64,000 nt of DNA from Phycisphaeraceae bacterium (GTDB lineage Bacteria > Planctomycetota > Phycisphaerae > Phycisphaerales > Phycisphaeraceae): assembly GCA_028277745.1 (NCBI GenBank), contig JANQFR010000009.1, positions 1 to 64,000 on the forward strand, written 5' to 3'. Made by a program: the position numbers and the translations under genes. The notes under the pieces were generated by a model, which made no database searches, was not told the DNA's origin, and worked only from the letters and a program-made list of their open reading frames with translations. This document shows positions 41,834 through 49,319 of this stretch, in pieces. The number at the start of each line of letters is the position of its first letter. Within the stretch, counting starts at the first letter, position 1.

Positions 41834-42817
41834 TCAGTCTTCCGGCGCCTGGTCGGCGACGAGCTGCCGGAAGGCGGCGATCAGCCGGCGGGTCACCGGC
41901 CCGGGCTCGCCCGTGCCGATCTTGCGGCCGTCCACCTGCGTCACCGCGATCACCTCCGCGGCGGTGCCGGTCAGGAACATCTCGTCCGCGACGTACAGGT
42001 CGTGGCGGGTCAGGTCGGTCTGGACCACCGGCAGGTCAACCTCGTGAGCAAGCTGGATCACCACGTTGCGGGTGACGCCCTCGAGGATGCTGGCGTGCAG
42101 AGGCGGGGTGAGCAGCGACGTCTTGTCGTGATAGGGAGCGACGATGAACAGGTTGTCGCTGGTGCACTCGGCCACGAAGCCCTGGGCGTTGAGCATGATG
42201 GCCTCGGGCGCGCCGGCGTCGATCGCCTCGATCTTGGCCAGGACGTTCTTGAGGTAGTTGAGGCTCTTGACGCGCGGCGAGAGGCTCGCGGGGTGGTTCG
42301 CCACCGTCGCCGCGGTGATGATGTGCATGCCGTGATCGTACATCTCCTGCGGATAAAGCTTGATCGTGTCCGCGATGATGAACACGACGGGATTGGGACT
42401 GGAGAAGGGGTTGAGCCCGAGCGAGCCGGCGCCGCGGGTCACGACGAGGCGGATGTAGCCGTCGAGCGTCCCGTTGCGCTGCACGAGTTGGCGGACGGCG
42501 TCGCCCAGTTCGTCGGCGGAGTAGGGGATATCCAGCCGGATGGATTTGGCCGAGTCGTACAGCCGCTTGAGGTGGGTGGCGAGCTTGAAGATCCGGCCGT
42601 TGTAGGAGCGGATGCCCTCGAACACGCCGTCGCCGTAGAGCACGCCGTGGTCAAAGACGCTGACGGCGGCTTCGCCGGCGGGGACGAAGGCGCCGTCCAG
42701 CCAGACCTCACGCTGCGGCTGAGGCGGGGCGGCGGCGGACGGGCGGGCGGCGGTCTGCGGCTCGGTGGGCACGGTCGACTCCAATCCATGAAGCGTATGT
42801 GTGGAATCCATCATCAT
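41834..42817 (-). CDS. ilvE: Branched-chain amino acid aminotransferase
   Basis: This 327-residue fold-type IV PLP enzyme is responsible for the last step of Leu, Ile and Val synthesis. It has FDHGVLYGDGVFEGIRSYNGRIF, YIRLVVTRGAGSLGL and the PLP-lysine region SPRVKSLNYLKNVLAKIEA. AECTSDNLFIV, GVTRNVVI and VADEMFLTGTAAEVIAV follow, in the order of IlvE. Three ATG codons in a row (42817, 42814, 42811) leave the exact start open, and a 35-residue non-conserved N-terminus precedes the REVWLDGAFVP core. It is divergent from glyS. Confidence 0.88.
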   Translation of the reverse strand: MMMDSTHTLHGLESTVPTEPQTAARPSAAAPPQPQREVWLDGAFVPAGEAAVSVFDHGVLYGDGVFEGIRSYNGRIFKLATHLKRLYDSAKSIRLDIPYSADELGDAVRQLVQRNGTLDGYIRLVVTRGAGSLGLNPFSSPNPVVFIIADTIKLYPQEMYDHGMHIITAATVANHPASLSPRVKSLNYLKNVLAKIEAIDAGAPEAIMLNAQGFVAECTSDNLFIVAPYHDKTSLLTPPLHASILEGVTRNVVIQLAHEVDLPVVQTDLTRHDLYVADEMFLTGTAAEVIAVTQVDGRKIGTGEPGPVTRRLIAAFRQLVADQAPED

Positions 42818-42840
42818 ATCGACGTCGAGCCCCGGGGGGG

Positions 42841-43001
42841 AGGGGAAACCGCAGGAACCGCAGGAACCGCAGAAAAAACAGGAACCGGCAAGCCCACCCG
42901 ACAGGTTGGTTTCACGGCCGCTGCACGCCTCAGCGATGGGCCGTCCCCACGGCGGTTCCTGCGGTTCCTGAGTTTCCTGCGGTTCCTGCGGTTTCCTCCC
43001 C
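42841..43001. repeat. Mirror arrays of a 9-10-mer (GCAGGAACC) forming long complementary arms
   Basis: Bases 42841-42888 contain repeated CCGCAGGAA units. Bases 42952-43001 contain the complementary GGTTCCTGC units, so the arms can pair over nearly 48 bases around a loop of about 63 bases. It sits in the divergent ilvE-glyS spacer, where it could influence both promoters or simply mark slippage expansion. Confidence 0.75.
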
Positions 43002-43086
43002 TCCGCGCGGGGCCCAAACCGATACACTACCCCGCTCGAACCGCCGCCCCGCATCCCCGTGCCGGGGCCTTACGAAAGGCTTTGCG

Positions 43087-44730
43087 ATGACCATCACCGA
43101 CCCCGCCCACAAGTCCATGGACGACATCGTCGCCCTCTGCAAGCGGCGCGGCTTCGTCTTCCCCGCTTCCGAAATCTACGGCGGGCTCAACGGCTTCTGG
43201 GACTACGGCCCCCTCGGGACCGCCCTCAAAAACAACATCCGCGACTGGTGGTGGAAACGCACCGTCGAGTGCCCCCCCATCGGGCCCGACGGCGAGCCTG
43301 TCTCCATCGTCGGCCTCGACTCGTCGATCATCCAGAACCCCAAGACCTGGGAAGCCTCGGGCCACGTCGGCGGGTTCAGCGATCCGATGGTGGACTGCAC
43401 GGAAAGTAAGAAACGTTACCGCGCAGACCAACTACATGCGGCTGCTGTAATCACCAGTGATGAATATCAAGAAAACCATCCACTTCAACTAACTATGGTT
43501 TGGTTCGCATGGTTAGAAAATGATGAAGTAAGTCGTGCTCAGGCATATCGAAAAGCGGAAAAATTTGTTAAAAAAAACGGTGGCAAATTTGACCCAAGTC
43601 AACACGCCAGCTTTATGTTTCTTGCCGGCGCAGATCCGCAAGAAGATGTATCAATAGAAGATAGAGCAATGCTTTTAGGGCGGATTGTTGGCCCGGACAC
43701 CGACAAACCCGGCACGCTCACGCCTCCGCGCGACTTCAACCTCATGTTCGAGACCTACGTCGGCGCCATCCGCGACGAGGACGCCAAGGCTTACCTCCGC
43801 CCCGAGACCGCCCAGGGCATCTTCCTCAACTACCTCAACGTCCTCAACACCATGCGGGTCAAGATGCCCTTCGGCATCGCCCAGATCGGCAAGTCCTTCC
43901 GCAACGAGGTGACGCCCCGCAACTTCATCTTCCGCTCCCGCGAGTTCGAGCAGATGGAGATGGAGTGGTTCTGCGCCCCGGAAGATTCGCCGAAGTGGTA
44001 TCAGTTCTGGAAAGAAGAACGCATGAATTGGTGGGAGTCCCTGGGCATCTCCCCGGAGAACCTCCGCTTCCGCGACCACGACGAGGACGAGCTGGCCCAC
44101 TACTCGAAGATGTGCGTGGATGTCGAATACCAATACCCCTTCACCGCCCCGGGCTTCGGCGAGCTCGAGGGCGTCGCCCACCGCGGCTGCTTCGACCTCA
44201 CCCAGCACCAGACCCACTCCAAGACCAAGATGGAGTACTTCGACCAGGAGCGGCAGCTCAGGGCCAAGGAAGCAGGCAAGTCCAAGGAGGAGATCGACGC
44301 GGTCAGCAAGTACATCCCCAACGTGATCGAGCCCGCCAGCGGGTTAACCCGTGCGGTGCTGGTCCTGCTGTGCGAGGCCTACACCCCCGACGACAGCCGG
44401 CCGAGCAAGGTCTTCATGAAGTTCAAGCCCCGGTTCGCCCCGATCAAGGCGGGCGTCTTCCCGCTGGTCGCCAAAGACGGCATGCCCGAGGCCGCCCAGA
44501 AGCTGTATCTCGATTTACGAGAAAGATTTGCGGTCCAGATGGACGTCAAGCAGAACATCGGCAGACGCTACGCCCGGATGGACGAGGCGGGCACGCCCTT
44601 CTGCGTGACCATCGACGGCGAAACATTATCGGACCAGACCGTCACCGTACGCGACCGCGACAGCCAGGGTCAACAGCGGATCAACATCAGCCAGGTCGAA
44701 ACCTTTCTCAGCGAACAGATCGAGCAGTGA
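43087..44730 (+). CDS. glyS: Glycyl-tRNA synthetase, alpha2 type, with AT-rich internal segment
   Basis: The protein has 547 residues from ATG 43087. The eukaryote-like class II GlyRS (GlyQS) has YGGLNGFWDYGPLG, NPKTWEASGHVGGFSDPMVDC, motif 2 IAQIGKSFRNEVTPR, FRSREFEQMEMEWF, EGVAHRGCFDLTQH and motif 3 GLTRAVLVLL, and it charges tRNA-Gly. Residues about 107-202 form the insertion after motif 1. They are encoded by DNA of about 41% G+C (98 of 240 bases at 43441-43680, counted by hand), while flanks are near 65%. The frame stays intact and homology at both junctions (KKRYRADQL, LTPPRDFNLMFETY) is good. The segment may come from recombination with an AT-rich donor. Confidence 0.92.
   Translation: MTITDPAHKSMDDIVALCKRRGFVFPASEIYGGLNGFWDYGPLGTALKNNIRDWWWKRTVECPPIGPDGEPVSIVGLDSSIIQNPKTWEASGHVGGFSDPMVDCTESKKRYRADQLHAAAVITSDEYQENHPLQLTMVWFAWLENDEVSRAQAYRKAEKFVKKNGGKFDPSQHASFMFLAGADPQEDVSIEDRAMLLGRIVGPDTDKPGTLTPPRDFNLMFETYVGAIRDEDAKAYLRPETAQGIFLNYLNVLNTMRVKMPFGIAQIGKSFRNEVTPRNFIFRSREFEQMEMEWFCAPEDSPKWYQFWKEERMNWWESLGISPENLRFRDHDEDELAHYSKMCVDVEYQYPFTAPGFGELEGVAHRGCFDLTQHQTHSKTKMEYFDQERQLRAKEAGKSKEEIDAVSKYIPNVIEPASGLTRAVLVLLCEAYTPDDSRPSKVFMKFKPRFAPIKAGVFPLVAKDGMPEAAQKLYLDLRERFAVQMDVKQNIGRRYARMDEAGTPFCVTIDGETLSDQTVTVRDRDSQGQQRINISQVETFLSEQIEQ
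43405..43690 (+). other. AT-rich island inside glyS
   Basis: Codons switch abruptly to A/T-ending forms (AAA, GAA, TTA, ATA, AAT, CAA) near 43405 and back to C/G-ending forms near 43690. No stop codon, repeat or target duplication is seen at the borders. Confidence 0.85.
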
Positions 44731-44979
44731 AGCCCGGGCCCCGCCCGGCCGAAATTGAAGATGGGCTGACTTTAAGGCCTGGGCAGGCTAAGCCGATCAG
44801 CTCTAATACGTTAGCGTCAGGAAAATCACCAAATGAGACTGGCCCGACCGGTCGGGGCAGGGTATTATAGTTCGAAGCGTAGAAACGAACGCGTTCGTTT
44901 TTGCTGGGTGGAAGCAGGATGGGGAACGCGGCACGGTTTAACCGGAAGTGACCTGCTTGGGTAGAAGTGGAGAGAGCTG

Positions 44980-46044
44980 ATGTGGTTTAAGCAGTACCCG
45001 ATCTTTGCGCTCGGCGTAAGTTGTTTACTGACGCTCGGCGTCTCCGCCGAGACGAATAAACTCATTACGTTCGAGTCCCTGGACGTTGGCGAGCCGGTCG
45101 ACCGCACGGTCGACGGCGTCTCCGTGGCCAGTCACCACAACGGTCACCGCAAGATCGTCGTGTTCGACACCGCGGCGCGGGAGACCGATCGGCCGAGCCT
45201 CGAAGGCCCCAACGGCGTCGACGGACGCGTGTGGGCCATGGGCAACCTGCTCATGGACAAGCAGGTCGGTCAGGTGCTCACGCTCGAAGAGCCTTCCGCC
45301 GAGGGCGGGGCCGTCAGCGTCGAGTTCCCGAACCCCGCGGTGTCGCTCAGCCTCGACCTGCTCGACGTGCAGGACGCCGGCGACGGCTACATCCAGTTCT
45401 ACAAGGACGGCGACGAGGTCGGCGTGGTCCGCTTCTCCGATCTGGTCAACCCCGATTCGCTGTTCTACGACCCGACCATCGAATTCGGCGCCAACTCCGC
45501 CAACCGCGTCCAGCCGATCTATGCCGACCTGCTGGGGGTGGACGAGTTCCACAGCATCGTGATCCATCTCGCCAATTCCGCGGCGATCGACAACCTTGAA
45601 TACGACACGCCTCCCAGCCTCGCGATCTTCGCCTTCGAGCAACTGCTGGAGCCCAACGGCTACGACGGGGGCTTCGGCAGCGGCGGTTCGTCAGGCGGCG
45701 TCAGCGGCGGCGGGCCGACCTCCCTGTTTGCGGTCCTGGCCGGCAGCGGGGGTGGGGGCGGCGGCGGAGGTGGCGGCGGCGGCGGAGTGGCCCCGCCCGA
45801 CAGCAGCGACGACCCCACGAACAACGTGTTCCGCGACCCGCAGCTTCCGACGTTCGATGAGCCGGTCGACGAGGACGACCCCAAGGACGATCCTGAAAAC
45901 GATCCTCCCGATGAAGAGACGCCGCGCGACGACGGCCCGGACGGCGGCCCCGAGCTGACGCTCGTGCCAACCCCGTCGGCGGTGCTGGGCGGCTTCGCCC
46001 TGCTCGGCATCCTCGGCCTGCGTCGGCGCCGGCGTCAGGCGTGA
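44980..46044 (+). CDS. Exported Gly/Asp-rich protein with VPTP sorting tail
   Basis: The protein has 354 residues with a signal peptide (FALGVSCLLTLGVSAE). The N-terminal domain is beta-rich (about 25-215: ITFESLDVGEPVD, VSVEFPNPAVSLSLDLLDVQDAGDGYIQFY, EFHSIVIHLANSAAIDNLEY), with a jelly-roll look. A poly-Gly stretch (a run of 13 glycines near residue 270) and an Asp/Pro/Glu-rich linker lead to the tail VPTPSAVLGGFALLGILGL plus RRRRRQA. The flexible linker would hold the folded domain away from the membrane or matrix. A GGAGAGAG site precedes ATG 44980. A terminator follows. Confidence 0.75.
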   Translation: MWFKQYPIFALGVSCLLTLGVSAETNKLITFESLDVGEPVDRTVDGVSVASHHNGHRKIVVFDTAARETDRPSLEGPNGVDGRVWAMGNLLMDKQVGQVLTLEEPSAEGGAVSVEFPNPAVSLSLDLLDVQDAGDGYIQFYKDGDEVGVVRFSDLVNPDSLFYDPTIEFGANSANRVQPIYADLLGVDEFHSIVIHLANSAAIDNLEYDTPPSLAIFAFEQLLEPNGYDGGFGSGGSSGGVSGGGPTSLFAVLAGSGGGGGGGGGGGGGVAPPDSSDDPTNNVFRDPQLPTFDEPVDEDDPKDDPENDPPDEETPRDDGPDGGPELTLVPTPSAVLGGFALLGILGLRRRRRQA

Positions 46045-46090
46045 CCCGAACCGGACCCGCCCTGGGTTCTTGATGATCCGACTCCAGCCC

Positions 46091-46119
46091 AAAGCCCGGC
46101 CTCGTGGCCGGGCTTTTTA
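46091..46119 (+). terminator. Rho-independent terminator after the Gly/Asp-rich protein
   Basis: AAAGCCCGGCC-TCGT-GGCCGGGCTTTTTAT: a 10-bp GC-rich stem and a T-run. Confidence 0.85.
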
Positions 46120-46273
46120 TTCAGTGTCCCCGCCCCGATGCGTATGAATCGCCGGGGAAACTGGTATACTTCTGGCCTTGGAGACCCGCCCGGGGCGCCC
46201 CCGCCCGCCCCGTGAGCCGGTTGCGCGTCCCGCCGAACCGAGAACCTCAGACTCACAGCTCAAGGCGAACCTT

Positions 46274-47437
46274 ATGCCCGTACCGATCTCGCAGATGTGG
46301 ACCGTCGCGTCCTACGTCATCGGCCAGAAGCTCAAAGGCAACAAGCGATACCCCCTGGTGCTCATGCTTGAGCCGCTGTTCCGCTGCAACCTCGCCTGCG
46401 CCGGCTGCGGCAAGATCCAGTACCCCGCGCACATCCTCAAGAAAGAGCTCAGCGTCGAGCAGGCGCTCAAGGCGGTCGACGAGTGCCCGGCGCCGATGGT
46501 CAGCATCCCCGGGGGCGAGCCGCTGCTGCACCCGCAGATCGACCAGATCGTCGAGGGCCTCATCGCCCGCAGGAAATACATCTACCTCTGCACCAACGCG
46601 ATCCTGCTCGAAAAGAAGCTGCGCGAAGGCCTGTTCAAGCCGAGCAAGTACCTCACCTTCAGCGTACACATGGACGGCCAGGAAGAACACCACGACTTCG
46701 CGGTCTGCCGCGAGGGCACGTTCCAGAAGGCGAGCAAGGGCATCCGACTCGCGGTTGACATGGGCTTCCGCGTGACGACCAACACCACCCTGTTCGAGGG
46801 CTTCGACCCCAACTCCGTGCGCGCGTTCTTCGACGAGATGATGGACGCGGGCGTCGAGGGCATGATGGTCAGCCCCGGCTACGCCTACCCCAAGGCGCCC
46901 GACCAGGCCTCGTTCATGCAGGAGCGGGCCAAGACCAATGAGGCGTTCGAGACGCTGCTGAGCAACCGCGACAAGCGGTGGAAGTTCAACCAGTCGCCCC
47001 TGTTTCTCGAATACCTGATGGGCAAACGTCATTACGAATGCACGCCGTGGGGCAACCCGACCTACAACCTCTTCGGTTGGCAGAAGCCGTGCTATCTGCT
47101 GCAGGACGGGTACGTCGACACGTTCGCCGAGTTGATGGAAACCACCGCGTTCGACGAATACGGCAAGGCCTCGGGCAACGAGGCGTGCCAGCAGTGCATG
47201 GTCCACTGCGGGCACGAGCCCACCGCGGTCGACCACACGTTCTCGAGCTTCGGCGGGTTCTTCGCCACCGTGAAAGCCACGCTGTTCAACCGCTACGCCA
47301 ACCCGGCCGCCCGGCGGCGGCTCGACGCGGCCAAGGGCCGGCCGCACGGCCCGCTGGTTCAGCTCAACCTGAACATCGAAAAACGCAAGGCCCAGCAGGC
47401 CGAAAACGCCGACCCGCAAACCGTCGGCGCCGCGTAA
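46274..47437 (+). CDS. hpnH: Adenosyl-hopene transferase (radical SAM)
   Basis: This 387-residue radical-SAM protein uses C38, C42 and C45 in FRCNLACAGCGKIQ to bind its cluster. It adds the adenosyl group to diploptene in the first step of extended hopanoid side-chain synthesis. The protein is highly conserved with HpnH: MLEPLFRCNLACAGCGKI, VSIPGGEPLLHPQI, FSVHMDGQEEHHDFAV, GMMVSPGYAYPKAPDQ, TPWGNPTYNLFGWQKPCYLL and CQQCMVHCGHEPTAV. ATG 46274 begins MPVPISQMW; the frame is open upstream to 46178. Hopanoids are produced by many planctomycetes. The squalene-hopene cyclase is not nearby. Confidence 0.93.
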   Translation: MPVPISQMWTVASYVIGQKLKGNKRYPLVLMLEPLFRCNLACAGCGKIQYPAHILKKELSVEQALKAVDECPAPMVSIPGGEPLLHPQIDQIVEGLIARRKYIYLCTNAILLEKKLREGLFKPSKYLTFSVHMDGQEEHHDFAVCREGTFQKASKGIRLAVDMGFRVTTNTTLFEGFDPNSVRAFFDEMMDAGVEGMMVSPGYAYPKAPDQASFMQERAKTNEAFETLLSNRDKRWKFNQSPLFLEYLMGKRHYECTPWGNPTYNLFGWQKPCYLLQDGYVDTFAELMETTAFDEYGKASGNEACQQCMVHCGHEPTAVDHTFSSFGGFFATVKATLFNRYANPAARRRLDAAKGRPHGPLVQLNLNIEKRKAQQAENADPQTVGAA

Positions 47438-47463
47438 ACCATCACCCTTTCCACGGACGGCTC

Positions 47464-48120
47464 ATGGACGGGCTCTCCACACCCCTGCGTATCTGGACGG
47501 TCGGCGCCGCGGCGTGTCTGCTGCTGGCCGCGGCGTCCGCGACCGACGACTCCGACGGCCTGGTCGTCTTCGCCGGCTACGAAGCGCCACGCTACCAGCA
47601 GCACGACGCCCTGATCATCCGGCTGGTCAAACACTTCAACGCCGACAAGGTCGCGTACGCCGGCGCTGACGAAAAACAGGCGGCCGACATCCCCGACCTC
47701 TCACCCGTCCTCGTCAAGGCCTGGATCATCCAGGAATCCGGCGGCGGCGACGCCCGGTCCCGCGCGGCCTGGGAGATGGACCCCGCCCAGGTCAACGTCC
47801 CCGGCGACTGGTCCGACGTCAAAGAACACGTCGGCCTCGCCCGACCCTCTAAACGCAACACCCCGACCCTCGAAAACAACCTCCGCGCCGCGATCATGTT
47901 CCTCGCCCGCAAGGGCTTCGGCCGCTCCGGCCAACCCGCGTCGCGCCGCCCCGATGGTTACTTCGACAGCTGGGCCACCGCCCTCGAACGCTACAACGGC
48001 CGGATCGTCATCTGCACCAACGACCGGCCCTACTGCGACAACTACGCCCGGCGTATCCTTGTGCGGATGAACGACCCCGACCGACACGCCCCCATCGAAC
48101 TGCCCCGGCCGGTACGCTGA
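47464..48120 (+). CDS. Lytic-transglycosylase-like (SLT-fold) exported protein
   Basis: The protein has 218 residues from ATG 47464. It has a signal peptide or anchor (LRIWTVGAAACLLLAAASA) and a lysozyme-like domain with catalytic-type E91 in VKAWIIQESGGGDARS, then DPAQVNVPGDW and a late YFDSWATALERYNGR. SLT-fold enzymes cut peptidoglycan glycan strands in the periplasm. The residues after the Glu differ from classical SLT (ESGGGDARSRAAWEMDPAQVN), so activity is probable but not certain. It starts 27 bp after hpnH and is followed after 10 bp by a lipoprotein gene, suggesting an operon. Confidence 0.75.
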   Translation: MDGLSTPLRIWTVGAAACLLLAAASATDDSDGLVVFAGYEAPRYQQHDALIIRLVKHFNADKVAYAGADEKQAADIPDLSPVLVKAWIIQESGGGDARSRAAWEMDPAQVNVPGDWSDVKEHVGLARPSKRNTPTLENNLRAAIMFLARKGFGRSGQPASRRPDGYFDSWATALERYNGRIVICTNDRPYCDNYARRILVRMNDPDRHAPIELPRPVR

Positions 48121-48130
48121 AGGAAGCCCC

Positions 48131-48616
48131 ATGCGCCTCATCCTGAGCCTGACCGCGACGCTGACCCTCGGCTGCGCCGCCCAACGCGTCACCGACCCGC
48201 CGCCGGCGCCCATCCGCCTCGCCCCGCCGGCCGAGGACGGCGTCAGCGTCCAACGCGTCGACCTGGGCCGAGGGCTCGTCGTGGACGCGACGTCCGACAT
48301 CACCTCCAAGGGTAACGGCACGCTCAACATCCTCAACCAATCCCTGTTCATCTACGACGCCCACGACGAGGGCGACGTCTACGAACACGGCCGGCTGAAC
48401 GTCGCGTTCACCGACCTCGACGACGACGGCTATCGCGACATGGTCATCACGGGCGTCGTGCTTTATACCTACGAAACCGGGGACGACGTGATCGCCGACC
48501 GCGAAGCCGTGACGTGGGTCTACACCTACGAGCCCGACGCGAACGGATTCGCCCTGCGTTACACCAACGCCAGCTTCGACCTGGCCGACGGCCCCGAGCG
48601 GGAGCCTTATGACTAA
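48131..48616 (+). CDS. Small predicted lipoprotein, FG-GAP-like
   Basis: This 161-residue protein has a lipobox LTLGC (C15) after a short hydrophobic signal. The later strand-turn pattern AFTDLDDDGYRDMVITGVVL resembles FG-GAP or calcium-binding propeller repeats. I do not recognise the whole protein. It is 10 bp behind the transglycosylase-like gene and overlaps the next gene by eight bases, so it belongs to the same operon and may act with the cell-wall enzyme. Confidence 0.65.
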   Translation: MRLILSLTATLTLGCAAQRVTDPPPAPIRLAPPAEDGVSVQRVDLGRGLVVDATSDITSKGNGTLNILNQSLFIYDAHDEGDVYEHGRLNVAFTDLDDDGYRDMVITGVVLYTYETGDDVIADREAVTWVYTYEPDANGFALRYTNASFDLADGPEREPYD

Positions 48617-49268
48617 GCGCGGATCGATCCGGATGGAGTGGGCGGCGGTGCTGTTCGTGGTGGCGGCGCCGCTGATCGCCACCGCGGCGCTGGCGGCCTA
48701 CGCGGCGGGCGACCAGGCGGGACGGGTGGTGACGTCGATCCCGAAGATCGAGCGCGCGGTGATCGGGCTGGCCACGGCGCTGCCGCCGACGGTGCTGCTG
48801 CTCTATATCCTCCACCTGCGCCGAGTGCCGCTGGAGCGGTTGGGCCTGCGCATCGACCGGCTGCCGATGACGGTCATCGAGGGGCTGGCGCTGTACGGGG
48901 TCGCGATGGGGCTGCTCTGGCTGATGATCGATCGCGGCCCGGTGGCGCCCTCGCCCCTGCTGGAGATCAGCGGCATCCTCGGCATGGTGCTGTACGCGTT
49001 CGCCAACGGTTTTTTTGAAGAGCTGTTCCGCGCCTACATCATCCGCCGCACGGCCGACGCGTGGGGCTCGCTGCTGCTGGGCGCGGCGTTGAGCGTGGCG
49101 ATCTTTCTGGGTTATCACATTTATTACCGGGGCTGGCATCTGGGCTGGCTGGCGGCGATCGCGGTGCTCTGGGCGGGGTATTACTTATGGCGGCGGGACG
49201 TCGGGGCGTTGGCGGTGAGTCACATCGCGCTGGACCTGACGACGTTCATGATCAACGATGCGGGGTAG
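48609..49268 (+). CDS. CPBP-family intramembrane metalloprotease
   Basis: This 219-residue membrane protein has about six spans and the three CPBP motifs: EELFR (E137, E138, R141) in NGFFEELFRAYIIRR, H170 in FLGYHIYYRGWH, and H205 in AVSHIALDL. These residues match the CAAX-protease/Abi family, which cleaves or modifies membrane-linked proteins and peptides. Location at the end of a cell-wall operon (transglycosylase-like, lipoprotein) suggests an envelope processing role. The start overlaps the preceding gene by eight bases. Confidence 0.85.
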   Translation: MTKRGSIRMEWAAVLFVVAAPLIATAALAAYAAGDQAGRVVTSIPKIERAVIGLATALPPTVLLLYILHLRRVPLERLGLRIDRLPMTVIEGLALYGVAMGLLWLMIDRGPVAPSPLLEISGILGMVLYAFANGFFEELFRAYIIRRTADAWGSLLLGAALSVAIFLGYHIYYRGWHLGWLAAIAVLWAGYYLWRRDVGALAVSHIALDLTTFMINDAG

Positions 49269-49319
49269 CCGTTCAGGGCAGGGCTGTGGTGGGCATCGCG
49301 GATCGCCGATGAGAGACAC

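Noticed and set aside
42841-43001. CRISPR-like repeat array
   Set aside because: Units of 9-10 bases without unique spacers of even length and in mirrored orientation are slippage-type repeats, not CRISPR.
43405-43690. Intein or group I/II intron in glyS
   Set aside because: The segment is only about 95 codons, stays in frame, lacks intein blocks or intron structure and aligns as part of the GlyRS insertion.
46978-47463. N-terminal extension of the transglycosylase-like protein inside hpnH
   Set aside because: That part is a frame-shifted shadow of hpnH. The signal peptide begins at ATG 47464.
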